Shown here: piece after piece, positions 27,667 through 36,144 of the stretch
How positions within the stretch are numbered: the first letter of the stretch is position 1
Layout: every line of letters begins with the position of its first letter
Source of the DNA: Alloacidobacterium dinghuense
GTDB taxonomy: Bacteria > Acidobacteriota > Terriglobia > Terriglobales > Acidobacteriaceae
Direction of reading: 5' to 3'
DNA: 64,000 nucleotides
NCBI RefSeq assembly: GCF_014274465.1
Contig: NZ_CP060394.1
Location: forward strand, 3,534,001-3,598,000
Program-made: the position numbers and the translations under genes
The notes under the pieces: model-generated
Told to the model about the DNA's origin: nothing
The model's database searches: none
The model's input: the letters and a program-made list of their open reading frames with translations, nothing else

Positions 27667-27695
27667 ATGGTAATAGTAGGACCTAAAGGTGTCAA
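27667..27695 (-). promoter_or_regulatory. Candidate sigma-70 promoter of the TonB/PQQ cluster
   Basis: On the minus strand TTGACA (27695-27690) is followed after 17 bp by TACCAT (27672-27667). It lies about 65 bp before the receptor start. A GGGGC-GGTT-GCCCC hairpin (27696-27709) directly abuts the -35 box and may end the upstream transcript. Between promoter and start, ATCGTTTCC and ATCGATTCC repeat back to back, a possible regulator site. Confidence 0.45.
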
Positions 27696-27815
27696 GGGGC
27701 GGTTGCCCCAGAAATGGCAGTCACCCTCCACTATTGCGGGCAGGAACTTCCCGGTAGTCAACAATTCCGAAAGGAATCCAACTCCGATGACTGCTCCGGG
27801 GTTGTGACACTTCAC

Positions 27816-28538
27816 TCAGGGTCTCTCATCGCGCTGAATGTCGTAGGCATCGTAGTCAATCTTTATGACCGTCTGTCCAAACAAAAATGTGTGTGCCTCT
27901 ATTTCCTCGTGAGCGACCATCGCGAAGCCACTTATGGGTGCGAAGTCGCGAGTAATAAGAGGCACCCCTGCAAAAAGAGAGGAACTTCTGGACTGAGTAC
28001 CACGAATGCGGACCAATAAATAAGTCTTTGCATCGACCCACGCTTTACCGTTCAGCAGATAGGGGCTCCTTCTTCGTGGCTTCAAGTCCAGGACGAAACA
28101 GTCCCGACCGTTCACTGAATCCTTGACAGGGTCGACTTCGAACTCATAGTTGTCTGCAGTGAGCATGACTTGGTGGCGCGTTGTGACATCATTTACCTCC
28201 CTCTCTGATTCCAGGGCGGGTTCAATTGCTCGACTTAGCCACATCGATGAACCAACCTTTGAGACGGTGGTATAGGTGATGCCCGTGCTCTTTTGATATG
28301 TGACCTGGACCGTCTGTTCGGCGGCTGTTTCGGCCGCGCCATTTCTATAAACCGCATAGTGCTCTCTGACCACATACTTTCCGATGTGTTCAAATCGCGC
28401 GCGTATTACCGCCTCCACATGCGTAATCACAGTATCTGGAGATTCCGCGAGCCCTACAGTGCCACAATTGATCGCGCACGAGACCAGGAGAACAATCGGG
28501 ATAGACATCACCAGGAGCCGTCTCTCAAGGGTGTTCAT
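27816..28538 (-). CDS. Exported protein of unknown function, LolA-like region
   Basis: A hydrophobic N-terminus with Cys residues (LLVSCAINCG) suggests a signal peptide and perhaps a lipoprotein. The C-terminal half has the pattern GRDCFVLDLKPRRRSPYLLNGKAWVDAKTYLLVRI, which recalls the outer-membrane lipoprotein-sorting (LolA-like) fold seen in many acidobacterial proteins. It lies just upstream of the TonB receptor gene on the same strand, but a promoter and hairpin separate them. Confidence 0.6.
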   Translation of the reverse strand: MNTLERRLLVMSIPIVLLVSCAINCGTVGLAESPDTVITHVEAVIRARFEHIGKYVVREHYAVYRNGAAETAAEQTVQVTYQKSTGITYTTVSKVGSSMWLSRAIEPALESEREVNDVTTRHQVMLTADNYEFEVDPVKDSVNGRDCFVLDLKPRRRSPYLLNGKAWVDAKTYLLVRIRGTQSRSSSLFAGVPLITRDFAPISGFAMVAHEEIEAHTFLFGQTVIKIDYDAYDIQRDERP

Positions 28539-28836
28539 GATCCTTCCTTCCTACCCAAAACCAAGGGCCTAGCCAGGATGAAGGCCAGATGTGGGACCAC
28601 TCAGCCAGACGCACGGGTTATCTTAGTGTCAAAAGCAACGCAGATCCTTCGGCTCCGCGCTTCGCAGGAGGGCGCTCACTCGAGTCATCTGCCCAGTTTG
28701 GTTGGTATACTATTTATGCTGTGTGGTTAACGCGCATCGAATCCCTTGCACGGCCCGCGGAGAGTTAACTTATTAACATGATGCTAAGAGTCGTAGATCG
28801 ATATCTCTAGATTGTTATAAGTTACTGTCTATAAAT
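28539..28836. other. Region between the LolA-like gene and tRNA-Leu
   Basis: No gene is seen. A TATACT at 28706-28711 and an AT-rich stretch at 28770-28835 are the likely promoter areas, the latter for the tRNA. Confidence 0.3.
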
Positions 28837-28922
28837 GCGAAAGTGGCGGAATTGGCAGACGCACCAGACTTAGGATCTGGCGGGTAATCCCCGTGGGGGT
28901 TCAAGTCCCCCCTTTCGCACCA
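28837..28922 (+). tRNA. tRNA-Leu (anticodon TAG)
   Basis: The acceptor stem GCGAAAG pairs with CTTTCGC (28912-28918), followed by discriminator A and an encoded CCA. The anticodon arm is CCAGA-CTTAGGA-TCTGG, giving TAG. A long variable arm (GCGGGTAATCCCCGT) marks it as a class-II tRNA, and the T loop GGTTCAAGTCC is normal. Confidence 0.97.
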
Positions 28923-28963
28923 TCCCTCCTCCTTCCTTGAAAAGCGATACCCTGAAAAACATC

Positions 28964-29275
28964 ATGAATTCCGCGCAGCAAGCTCAGCCCAAAATCACTC
29001 TCGCAAAGTCCTCCGACTATCGGGAGAATTATTCAAACAGCGTGCAGGTACGTGTGAGCGTCTGGGATTTCTTCCTCGCCTTCGGCCTCGTACATCAGGA
29101 CTCGCCAGAGTCGGTCATCATCGAGAACAGCCAGGGCATCTACCTCAGCCCGCAGCAGGCAAAGGCTCTCTGGAACATTCTCGGACAGAACATCTCCCAA
29201 TATGAGCAGGCGTTCGGCGCTATCGCGCTTGAGCCCCATCACCCACTGCCGATTCCGCAAGGACCGGTGCACTAG
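28964..29275 (+). CDS. DUF3467 protein
   Basis: The motif RENYSNSVQVRVSVWDFFLAFG and the C-terminal LSPQQAKALWNILGQNISQYEQAFG are the DUF3467 signature. The family is small, cytoplasmic and of unknown role. The listed ATG at 28964 is preferred; a TTG at 28937 would add nine residues. It lies right behind tRNA-Leu and 3 bp before the glycosyltransferase gene. Confidence 0.8.
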   Translation: MNSAQQAQPKITLAKSSDYRENYSNSVQVRVSVWDFFLAFGLVHQDSPESVIIENSQGIYLSPQQAKALWNILGQNISQYEQAFGAIALEPHHPLPIPQGPVH

Positions 29276-29278
29276 AGC

Positions 29279-30895
29279 TTGCCGAGCAGCCGCCAATATC
29301 AGGGAGGCAAGCAGCCGTCTCTGTGGCTCGTCTTCCCTGCCATCTTCGCGGCTGTTCTCGTGGCACATCTGCTGCTGCTGCGTCTGCCGTATTACTGGGA
29401 TGAGGCAGGATATTACATCCCTGCCGCTTATGACTTCTTTCGCACCGGTTCCCTGATCCCCTACTCCACGCTCTCAAACGCACATCCACCGCTGCCGTCG
29501 TTGTATCTGGCCTTGTGGTGGAAGGTTTTTACTTTCACGCCATGGGTCACCCGTGTTGCCATGTGCGCGATTTCCGCAGTTGCGCTGCTGGCTGTTTATC
29601 GGCTGGCGATCATCACCACAAACAAGCCCAACGTGGCCGCTGCAACGGTTGGCCTCACCGCGCTCTATCCCGTGTGGTTCGCGCAGAGTTCGCTCGCGCA
29701 CGCGGATATGGTCGCCGCAGCGGCGACGCTGTGGGCACTGGCATTCTTCCTCGAAGAACGACTATGGACCGCAATCCTGTGCTTCTCTCTGGCTGCGCTC
29801 GCAAAGGAAACAGCCATCATCACACCGCTGGCACTAGCGGCCTGGCAGATGTGGTTGTGTTTTGCACCAAATAAGTCGAGACCTGCCAGCAATGAACCCT
29901 CACCGCATTCTGATGCAATAAAAGCCGGCATCCTGCTTTTGCCCTTAATCCCGCTAGCTTGCTGGTACATCTATCACTGGCATCGAACAGGATTCGTCTT
30001 CGGTAACCCCGAATACCTGCGCTACAACGCCACTGCCACGCTCACGCCACTGCGAATTCTATTGGCCTTCGCCCATCGGGTTCTGCACATCACCGCGCAC
30101 ATGAATCTGTTCGTGCCTGTGCTCTCCATGTTGGCCTGCATGATGTTGCCCCCAGTCGAAGGCAGGGCGCGCATCTCATTCAGTCATCAGTTGCAGTTCT
30201 ACGTCATCATTCTCGCCAACCTCATTCTTTTCTCAGTGCTGGGCGGAGCGCTCCTCACGCGCTATCTGCTTCCTCTATACCCACTGATCCTGCTCCTATG
30301 TGCCAATACCTTCTACCGTCGGCAGAAGCAATGGCGTTATCTGGTGGCCCTCAGCGCCGTCGCTTTCCTTGTCGGACTCTTCATCAATCCTCCCTATCGC
30401 TTTGCGCCGGAAGATAATCTCGCCTACCGCGATGTGATCCTGCTGCATCAGGCGGCCATCCGGCAGATCGAAGCCCACTATCCCACCGCAACCGTGCTGA
30501 GCGCGTGGCCTGCAACCGATGAGCTAAACAAGCCGGAACTCGGCTATGTAGAGGAGCCCATGCAGGCTGCCTCCATCGACAATTTCTCACTGCCGCAAAT
30601 CGAACGAGCGGCACAATTGAGCGAAACCTATACTGTAGGGCTGATCTTCTCAACCAAATACGACCCGCCAAACCTGCCCTTCAGCCTCGGTCGCCGCAAC
30701 GAGGCCCTGGACACTCGCTTTTTCGACTTCCACCGCGATCTTCCACCCGAAATGATCGCGCGCCTGCTCGGCGGAAAAGTCGTCTGGCGCGCCGAACGCC
30801 AGGGTCAATGGGCTGCGGTGCTCCACTTCGATCGCCCACAGGTGGCCACGCAAACAGAGCACGACCACCTTCCGCTTCACTATAATCAGCCTTGA
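29279..30895 (+). CDS. GT-C membrane glycosyltransferase (GT39/ArnT-like)
   Basis: A TTG at 29279 opens the frame. There are about ten hydrophobic helices. The first loop has YYWDEAGYYIPAAYDFF, where the acidic D-E pair is the catalytic signature of PMT/ArnT-type lipid-linked sugar transferases, and NAHPPLPSLYLALWW follows. The soluble C-terminal part (from about residue 385) is periplasmic. The target is unknown. It is followed after one base by the TolB-TPR gene. Confidence 0.82.
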   Translation: MPSSRQYQGGKQPSLWLVFPAIFAAVLVAHLLLLRLPYYWDEAGYYIPAAYDFFRTGSLIPYSTLSNAHPPLPSLYLALWWKVFTFTPWVTRVAMCAISAVALLAVYRLAIITTNKPNVAAATVGLTALYPVWFAQSSLAHADMVAAAATLWALAFFLEERLWTAILCFSLAALAKETAIITPLALAAWQMWLCFAPNKSRPASNEPSPHSDAIKAGILLLPLIPLACWYIYHWHRTGFVFGNPEYLRYNATATLTPLRILLAFAHRVLHITAHMNLFVPVLSMLACMMLPPVEGRARISFSHQLQFYVIILANLILFSVLGGALLTRYLLPLYPLILLLCANTFYRRQKQWRYLVALSAVAFLVGLFINPPYRFAPEDNLAYRDVILLHQAAIRQIEAHYPTATVLSAWPATDELNKPELGYVEEPMQAASIDNFSLPQIERAAQLSETYTVGLIFSTKYDPPNLPFSLGRRNEALDTRFFDFHRDLPPEMIARLLGGKVVWRAERQGQWAAVLHFDRPQVATQTEHDHLPLHYNQP

Positions 30896-30896
30896 A

Positions 30897-32573
30897 GTGC
30901 GGTTCCTGATTCCATTTCGCCCCATCGTCTGCAGCCTGCTGCTTGCGGCTTCGCAGTTTGTATTCGCCCAGCAACCCGCCACCACGGCGTCGCGTCCCCA
31001 GCCCGAGACGCCACCGCCACCGTCAACACAGTCCCTCGCGCATGGACGCTTACTCCTGGTGCTCCCATTTGAAAACCACACCGGCCAGGCAAGCCTCGAC
31101 TGGATTGGTCAGGCGTTCCCCGAAATCTTCAACCGGCGGCTCGCCTCAGCTGGATTTCTGCCCATCAGCCGCGCAGACCGACTCTACGCGCTCGATCATC
31201 TTGGACTGCCGCAGCACTTTCAGCCATCCCGGGCCAGCGCCATCCGGCTGGCGCAAACCCTTGATGCCGATTACGTTGTCTTCGGCTTTTACACCACGAC
31301 CGGAACCACGCTGAACCCCACCGCTCAGGTTCTCGACGTCACTGGCCTCAAACTCGGCGCTCCGCTGACCAATCAAGCCGACTTAACACATCTGCTTGAA
31401 ACGCTGAACAGCCTTGCCTGGCAGGTCACCCGGCAACTTGACCCCGCATATGCCGTCGCCGAACAGACCTTCATTGCCGCCGACTCCGACCTGCGTCTCG
31501 ACGCCTTCGAAAACTACGTGCGCGGCTTGAGCGAGGGTTCGATCGACGAAAGGGTCCGTCACCTTCGCGAGGCCGTCCGGCTGAGTCCGCGCTTCAATCC
31601 AGCGTGGCTGGCATTGGGCAAGGCCTATTTCGCGAACCAAAATTTTGAGCAGGCTGCGGCAGCGCTCGGTCATTTGAGCAAGGACGACCCAAATGCACTC
31701 GAAGCGGACTTCTACCGCGGTCTGTCATTCTTCTATACCGGTAAATATCTGGAGGCCGAAGACGCCTTCGCCTTCGATACAACGCGTCTTCCGCTTCCCG
31801 AGGTTGTCAACAACCAGGGAGTTGCCGCTGCCCGTCGAGGCAAAGATGGAGCACCGCTCTTCGTGCAGGCCATCACAGCCGACCCCAATGATGTCGATTA
31901 CCACTTCAATCTGGCTGTAGCGCTGCGCCGTCGTGGCGATATCGCTGGAGCCGTCCGCGAAATTGATCGGGCCGTGAAGCTGCGACCGCAGGACAGCGAA
32001 GCGGCAAGTCTTGCCGCAATGCTGCACAAAGAACAACAAGACCCAACCGCGGCCACCAAGGTGAATGCCTCCCTGACCACCCCGAACAGTTCCGGCAGCG
32101 GTCCGCTCGAACGCATCAAGCGCACCTACAACGAAGCCAGCTTCCGCCAGGCAGCTTTTGAAATGGAGCAGGTGCAGACCATGCGGCTAAGCGCGCTTCC
32201 TCCTGCTGAACGAGCCGCAACACTCACGCAGGAAGGCAGCCAGTTCTTCAATCGCGGCCTTATTCTAGAAGCCGAGCGCGAGTTTCAAGCCGCGCTTGCG
32301 GCTGATCCCTCTTCCTCTGCAGCCCATGCAGGACTCGCGCAGGTGCGTGAGCGTAGCAGCGATCCGGACGCAGCCCGTCAGGAAGCGCTCAAATCTCTGC
32401 AATTAACGCAGAACGTAACCGCGCATCTGGTGCTGGCTCGAATCGATCTGCAGGCAAACCAGCTCGGCGCGGCGGCTGGCGAAGTAAGCCAGGCACTCCA
32501 GATCGAGCCCACCAACGCCAATGCACACGGCATGAAGCAGGCTCTCGAACAAAGAGGACAGCAGGTTCGATGA
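30897..32573 (+). CDS. Exported TolB-like and TPR-repeat protein
   Basis: The start is GTG, one base after the previous stop. A signal peptide (IVCSLLLAASQFVFAQQ) and a Pro-rich linker precede a TolB/FlgO-like N-terminal domain (LLLVLPFENHTGQASLDWIGQAFPEIF). At least seven TPR-type helices follow, from about residue 205 to the end (PAWLALGKAYFANQNFEQAAAALG and similar). It is a probable periplasmic or outer-membrane scaffold. It overlaps the NfeD gene by 4 bp (ATGA). Confidence 0.8.
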   Translation: MRFLIPFRPIVCSLLLAASQFVFAQQPATTASRPQPETPPPPSTQSLAHGRLLLVLPFENHTGQASLDWIGQAFPEIFNRRLASAGFLPISRADRLYALDHLGLPQHFQPSRASAIRLAQTLDADYVVFGFYTTTGTTLNPTAQVLDVTGLKLGAPLTNQADLTHLLETLNSLAWQVTRQLDPAYAVAEQTFIAADSDLRLDAFENYVRGLSEGSIDERVRHLREAVRLSPRFNPAWLALGKAYFANQNFEQAAAALGHLSKDDPNALEADFYRGLSFFYTGKYLEAEDAFAFDTTRLPLPEVVNNQGVAAARRGKDGAPLFVQAITADPNDVDYHFNLAVALRRRGDIAGAVREIDRAVKLRPQDSEAASLAAMLHKEQQDPTAATKVNASLTTPNSSGSGPLERIKRTYNEASFRQAAFEMEQVQTMRLSALPPAERAATLTQEGSQFFNRGLILEAEREFQAALAADPSSSAAHAGLAQVRERSSDPDAARQEALKSLQLTQNVTAHLVLARIDLQANQLGAAAGEVSQALQIEPTNANAHGMKQALEQRGQQVR

Positions 32574-33892
32574 AAGCATTGCGGCACAGTTCGACATTTC
32601 TTCTCGTCTGTGCCGCAGTGTTGCTTTCAAGCCGCGCGATAGGTGCTGTGCCGCAGCAGTCGCAGGTTGTATTGCTGCATGTGCAAGACACCATCCAGCC
32701 CATCAGCGAGCAGTACATCAGCCGCGGCATCGCCCGCGCAGCGGATATCCATGCCGAGGCCGTGCTGATCGAGTTGGATACCCCGGGCGGTCTGCTCGAT
32801 TCGACACGCAATGTCGTGCATGACATTCTCGCTTCGCCATCCCCGGTCATCGTCTATGTCGCGCCTTCGGGCAGCCGCGCCGGTTCGGCAGGCTTCTTCA
32901 TTCTTGAATCGGCGGACATCGCAGCAATGGCGCCCGGAACAAATGCCGGCGCAGCCCATCCCGTTGTAATGGGCACCAGCGTCGACCCCGTGATGAAGCA
33001 GAAGCTTGAGAACGATGCGACGGCGTTTCTCCGTTCCTACGTATCGCGTCGCAATCGCAATACTGACGCCGCGCAGGATGCCGTTCTGAATTCAAAGTCC
33101 TACACCGAGCGTGAAGCCGAGCAGCTGAAGCTCATCGACGTCATCGCACCCAGCAACACCGCCCTTCTTGATGCCATCGATGGCCGCGTCGTTACCCGCT
33201 TCGATGGCTCGACTACAACTCTGCATACGCGCAACGCGCATATCGTTCCTGTAGACACAACTCTGCGCGAAAACATCCTCGACAAGCTCATGGACCCGAA
33301 TCTTGCCGTGCTCATCCTTGTCGTGGGCGGCCTGCTCATCTATCTGGAATTCAATACTCCCGGCACCATCATTCCCGGCGCGCTGGGAACTCTGCTGGTT
33401 GTCCTCGCGCTCTTCGCGCTCAATCTGCTCCCTGTCCGCTACACTTCGCTCATGCTGCTGCTCGCAGCCTTCGCACTGATGATCCTCGAAGCGAAATTCG
33501 CAAGTCATGGCGTGCTCGCTGTCGCTGGCATCATCTGTCTCGTCTTTGGAACCCTCACGCTGGTCGCCGGCCCCATTCCGGAATTGCGCGTCAGCATAGC
33601 AACTGCCGTCGGAACCGGCATTGCCTTCGGCGCGATCACTACCTTCCTCGTTCGCATCGCGATCCGTGCGCGTCGAAATAAGGTCCTTACCGGCCCGGAA
33701 GCCCTCATCGGATCCATTGCCATCGCACAGCAGCCACTCGATCCGCGTGGACAGGTCATGGTGCATGGTGAACTCTGGTTCGCCGAATCCCCAGCGCCTG
33801 TTTCACCTGGCGAACACGTCCGCGTGCGCGCTGTCCGCAATCTGACGCTATTGGTGGAGCGTGTTCCCAATGGCCAATCGACGGCGATTTGA
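32570..33892 (+). CDS. NfeD-family membrane serine protease (ClpP class)
   Basis: A signal peptide leads into a ClpP-like protease domain. IELDTPGGLLDST is near residue 70 and SGSRAGSAGFFILESADIAAMAPGTNAGAAHPV holds the probable Ser nucleophile. Four membrane helices (about 245-365) and a C-terminal OB-fold (GQVMVHGELWFAES) complete the long form of NfeD. Long NfeD proteases cleave stomatin-like proteins and are nearly always encoded next to one. Here a slipin gene starts 54 bp downstream. Confidence 0.9.
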   Translation: MKALRHSSTFLLVCAAVLLSSRAIGAVPQQSQVVLLHVQDTIQPISEQYISRGIARAADIHAEAVLIELDTPGGLLDSTRNVVHDILASPSPVIVYVAPSGSRAGSAGFFILESADIAAMAPGTNAGAAHPVVMGTSVDPVMKQKLENDATAFLRSYVSRRNRNTDAAQDAVLNSKSYTEREAEQLKLIDVIAPSNTALLDAIDGRVVTRFDGSTTTLHTRNAHIVPVDTTLRENILDKLMDPNLAVLILVVGGLLIYLEFNTPGTIIPGALGTLLVVLALFALNLLPVRYTSLMLLLAAFALMILEAKFASHGVLAVAGIICLVFGTLTLVAGPIPELRVSIATAVGTGIAFGAITTFLVRIAIRARRNKVLTGPEALIGSIAIAQQPLDPRGQVMVHGELWFAESPAPVSPGEHVRVRAVRNLTLLVERVPNGQSTAI

Positions 33893-33946
33893 GCATCCCT
33901 CCCCAATGCCGTTGCTGTACAATCGCACCTCAGTGAGGCGTTTTTT

Positions 33947-34729
33947 ATGGGAATTCCGGGCCTGGTCGTAATTGCTGTTATTGTCCTTTATCTGCTGAAC
34001 TCCATTAAAATTCTGCGCGAGTACGAACGCGGCGTGATTTTCCGCCTTGGCAAGGCACTCCCGAAGCCAAAAGGACCCGGCATCATCCTGGTCTTCAGAC
34101 CGCTTGACCAGATTGTTCGTATCTCTTTGCGGCAGGAAGTCCTCGAAGTGCCGCCGCAGGACGTCATCACCCGCGACAACGTCACCATCAAAGTCAATGC
34201 CGTCATCACACTTCGCGTGCTCGACCCACTCAGGGCCGTCATCGAAGTCGCGAACTATGTCTACCAGACCTCGCAATTTGCACAGACGACGCTACGCTCG
34301 GTGCTTGGAGAAGTCGAACTCGACGGCCTGCTCTCACACCGCGATGCCCTCAACCAGCGAATTCAGACCATCATCGACCAGCGCACGGAGCCCTGGGGCG
34401 TAAAGGTTGTCAGCGTTGAAGTAAAGCAGGTTGACCTGCCCGAGCAAATGCTGCGCGCCATGGCCAAACAGGCCGAGGCTGAACGCGAAAAGCGCTCGAA
34501 AATCATCAATGCCGAAGGCGAATTCAGCGCCGCGCAACGACTGGTAGATGCCGCCAATCTGCTGGCGCAGCAGCCCATCACCCTTCAGTTAAAATATCTG
34601 CAGACACTCACAGACATCGGCACAGAGAAGAACACGACCGTCATTTTCCCTCTGCCCATGGAACTACTTTCTCTCCTGCAGAAGCTCGGAGCCCCCGCAG
34701 CGTCTGCGCCAAAGCCTGAGGAACGGTGA
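33947..34729 (+). CDS. Slipin (SPFH/band-7 stomatin-like protein)
   Basis: A single N-terminal membrane hairpin (GLVVIAVIVLYLLNSIKIL) is followed by the band-7 domain with EYERGVIFRLGKALPKPKGPG and the later VDLPEQMLRAMAKQAEAEREKRSKIINAEGE. Such proteins build membrane microdomain oligomers and pair with NfeD. GAGG at 33935-33938 is the ribosome-binding site and can pair with a CCTC seven bases upstream, followed by six Ts, so the leader could fold over it. TACAAT at 33918-33923 is a possible -10 box. Confidence 0.92.
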   Translation: MGIPGLVVIAVIVLYLLNSIKILREYERGVIFRLGKALPKPKGPGIILVFRPLDQIVRISLRQEVLEVPPQDVITRDNVTIKVNAVITLRVLDPLRAVIEVANYVYQTSQFAQTTLRSVLGEVELDGLLSHRDALNQRIQTIIDQRTEPWGVKVVSVEVKQVDLPEQMLRAMAKQAEAEREKRSKIINAEGEFSAAQRLVDAANLLAQQPITLQLKYLQTLTDIGTEKNTTVIFPLPMELLSLLQKLGAPAASAPKPEER

Positions 34730-35400
34730 TGAGACGCCCCATCGAACGCGAGCACGAAGAAGTCGATTCAGAGATTACCCTCAGCGCGACAACGCTGCTG
34801 GGCATCTTTTTCGGCCTGGTGCTGATCTGCGGCGTCTTCTTTGGTTTCGGATACTCCACCGGCCGTCGCGGCAACGAGACTCCAGCCTCGACAGCGCCAG
34901 TCGCACCCGATCAGAACTCCGCCCCGGCAGCGTCGCACACGCCCAAGCCATCTGCAATGCAGAGCCTGCAGGCAGCGAACAGCAACAGCGGCGCGCAGGA
35001 TCCCAATGCCATCACTGAATCCCTCGATGAGGACTCAACGCCAGACAACACCCCGAGCCAGTCATCTGCTTCCGAGGCAAAGCAGACTGCGGTTCAGGCT
35101 GCTGGATCGAGACCAGCAGCCCCACCACCGACCGTCAAGCCAGCCTCGTTGAGCACTCCTGTCTCCATGCCGGTCACCGGCGGATCGGTAATGGTGCAAA
35201 TTGCGGCGGTAACACGTCCGGAAGACGCAAATGCATTGGCTTCAGCCTTGCGCCAGCACGGATACAACGTAGTCGTGCGGAATGAATCACAGGACAGTCT
35301 CCTGCATGTTCAGGTAGGTCCCTTCGCCTCCCGCGACCAGGCCAGGGAGATGCGTTCCAAACTCCTCGCCGACGGGTACAACGCCATCCTCAAACCTTAA
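34729..35400 (+). CDS. SPOR-domain membrane protein
   Basis: The ATG at 34729 overlaps the slipin stop. One membrane helix (LLGIFFGLVLICGVFFGFGYS) separates a short cytoplasmic start from a long Pro/Ser/Ala-rich linker. The last about 75 residues are a SPOR repeat (VMVQIAAVTRPEDANALASALRQ to the end), which binds denuded septal peptidoglycan. It is likely a cell-division or envelope protein at the end of the NfeD/slipin operon. Confidence 0.85.
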   Translation: MRRPIEREHEEVDSEITLSATTLLGIFFGLVLICGVFFGFGYSTGRRGNETPASTAPVAPDQNSAPAASHTPKPSAMQSLQAANSNSGAQDPNAITESLDEDSTPDNTPSQSSASEAKQTAVQAAGSRPAAPPPTVKPASLSTPVSMPVTGGSVMVQIAAVTRPEDANALASALRQHGYNVVVRNESQDSLLHVQVGPFASRDQAREMRSKLLADGYNAILKP

Positions 35401-35418
35401 GAATTGCGGTCAGTTCTT
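35399..35418. terminator. Possible bidirectional terminator between convergent genes
   Basis: AAGAATTG and CAGTTCTT form an 8-bp stem (one G-U pair) around CGGT. It covers the stop codons of the SPOR gene and of the convergent plsC-like gene. Only short T-runs flank it, so strength is uncertain. Confidence 0.4.
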
Positions 35419-36141
35419 TAGAACAGCGCTTTCCCCGCGCATCCACTCCGGCAAGCTCGAAGCAATCGACTGCCGCACCGCAGCAAGCAGTTCTTCACGC
35501 GTCGGATAATCGCGAGGCCACAGCGGTGTATGAAAAACAACATGTGCGGTCCCGGGCGTGATTCGCATGCTGCCCTTCTTCATCATGTTTTCCGTGCCCC
35601 AGATTGAGATGGGCACCACCGGGCTACCCGATTCCATCGCCAGATAAAACGGGCCTTTCTTGAATGGCAGCAGCCGTCCATCGCGTGACCGCGTGCCCTC
35701 CACAAACGAGGTGATATGCAGGCCGGAAGTCATCACCTGCCTCGCGCGTTCGACGCTCTGCTTAGCGCTCTCCACGCGCCCATCGCGGTCCACTGGAACA
35801 AAATCCCCCAGCCGCATCGCATACCCCAGCAAAGGAATTTTCATCAGCGACCGCTTCAAAAAAACAGACGTACGGCCCGGAAGCAGCGGCAGCAGCACCG
35901 GAGGATCAAGGTTCGAAACGTGATTCGACATGAAAATATAGCTCAGCGCTGAATCAAGCTCTTCACGCCCGCTGACGTCGATGCGAATCCCGCCGACCTT
36001 CAAACCCGCATTCGCAATCCACATAGCCCAGCGATACAGAAAGGAAATATCGCGGCTCAGCAGCGTCCACGGCAAACCAATCACGGCCGCCGGAAAACCC
36101 ATAATCAGATAGAACAAAACAATCGCAATCGTCGACAGCAT
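35410..36141 (-). CDS. plsC: 1-acyl-sn-glycerol-3-phosphate acyltransferase
   Basis: The acyltransferase motifs are complete: SNHVSNLDPPVL (the NHx4D block), then FVEGTRSRDGRLLPFKKG and SPVVPISIWG. An N-terminal hydrophobic helix anchors it in the membrane. It should add the second acyl chain to lysophosphatidic acid. It starts 3 bp after mpl and closes the minus-strand envelope operon. Confidence 0.88.
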   Translation of the reverse strand: MLSTIAIVLFYLIMGFPAAVIGLPWTLLSRDISFLYRWAMWIANAGLKVGGIRIDVSGREELDSALSYIFMSNHVSNLDPPVLLPLLPGRTSVFLKRSLMKIPLLGYAMRLGDFVPVDRDGRVESAKQSVERARQVMTSGLHITSFVEGTRSRDGRLLPFKKGPFYLAMESGSPVVPISIWGTENMMKKGSMRITPGTAHVVFHTPLWPRDYPTREELLAAVRQSIASSLPEWMRGESAVLKN

Positions 36142-36144
36142 GAC

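Noticed and set aside
33092-33766. Minus-strand frame of 224 residues, very acidic
   Set aside because: It mirrors the nfeD gene and has low-complexity Asp/Glu content from GC-rich antisense codons.
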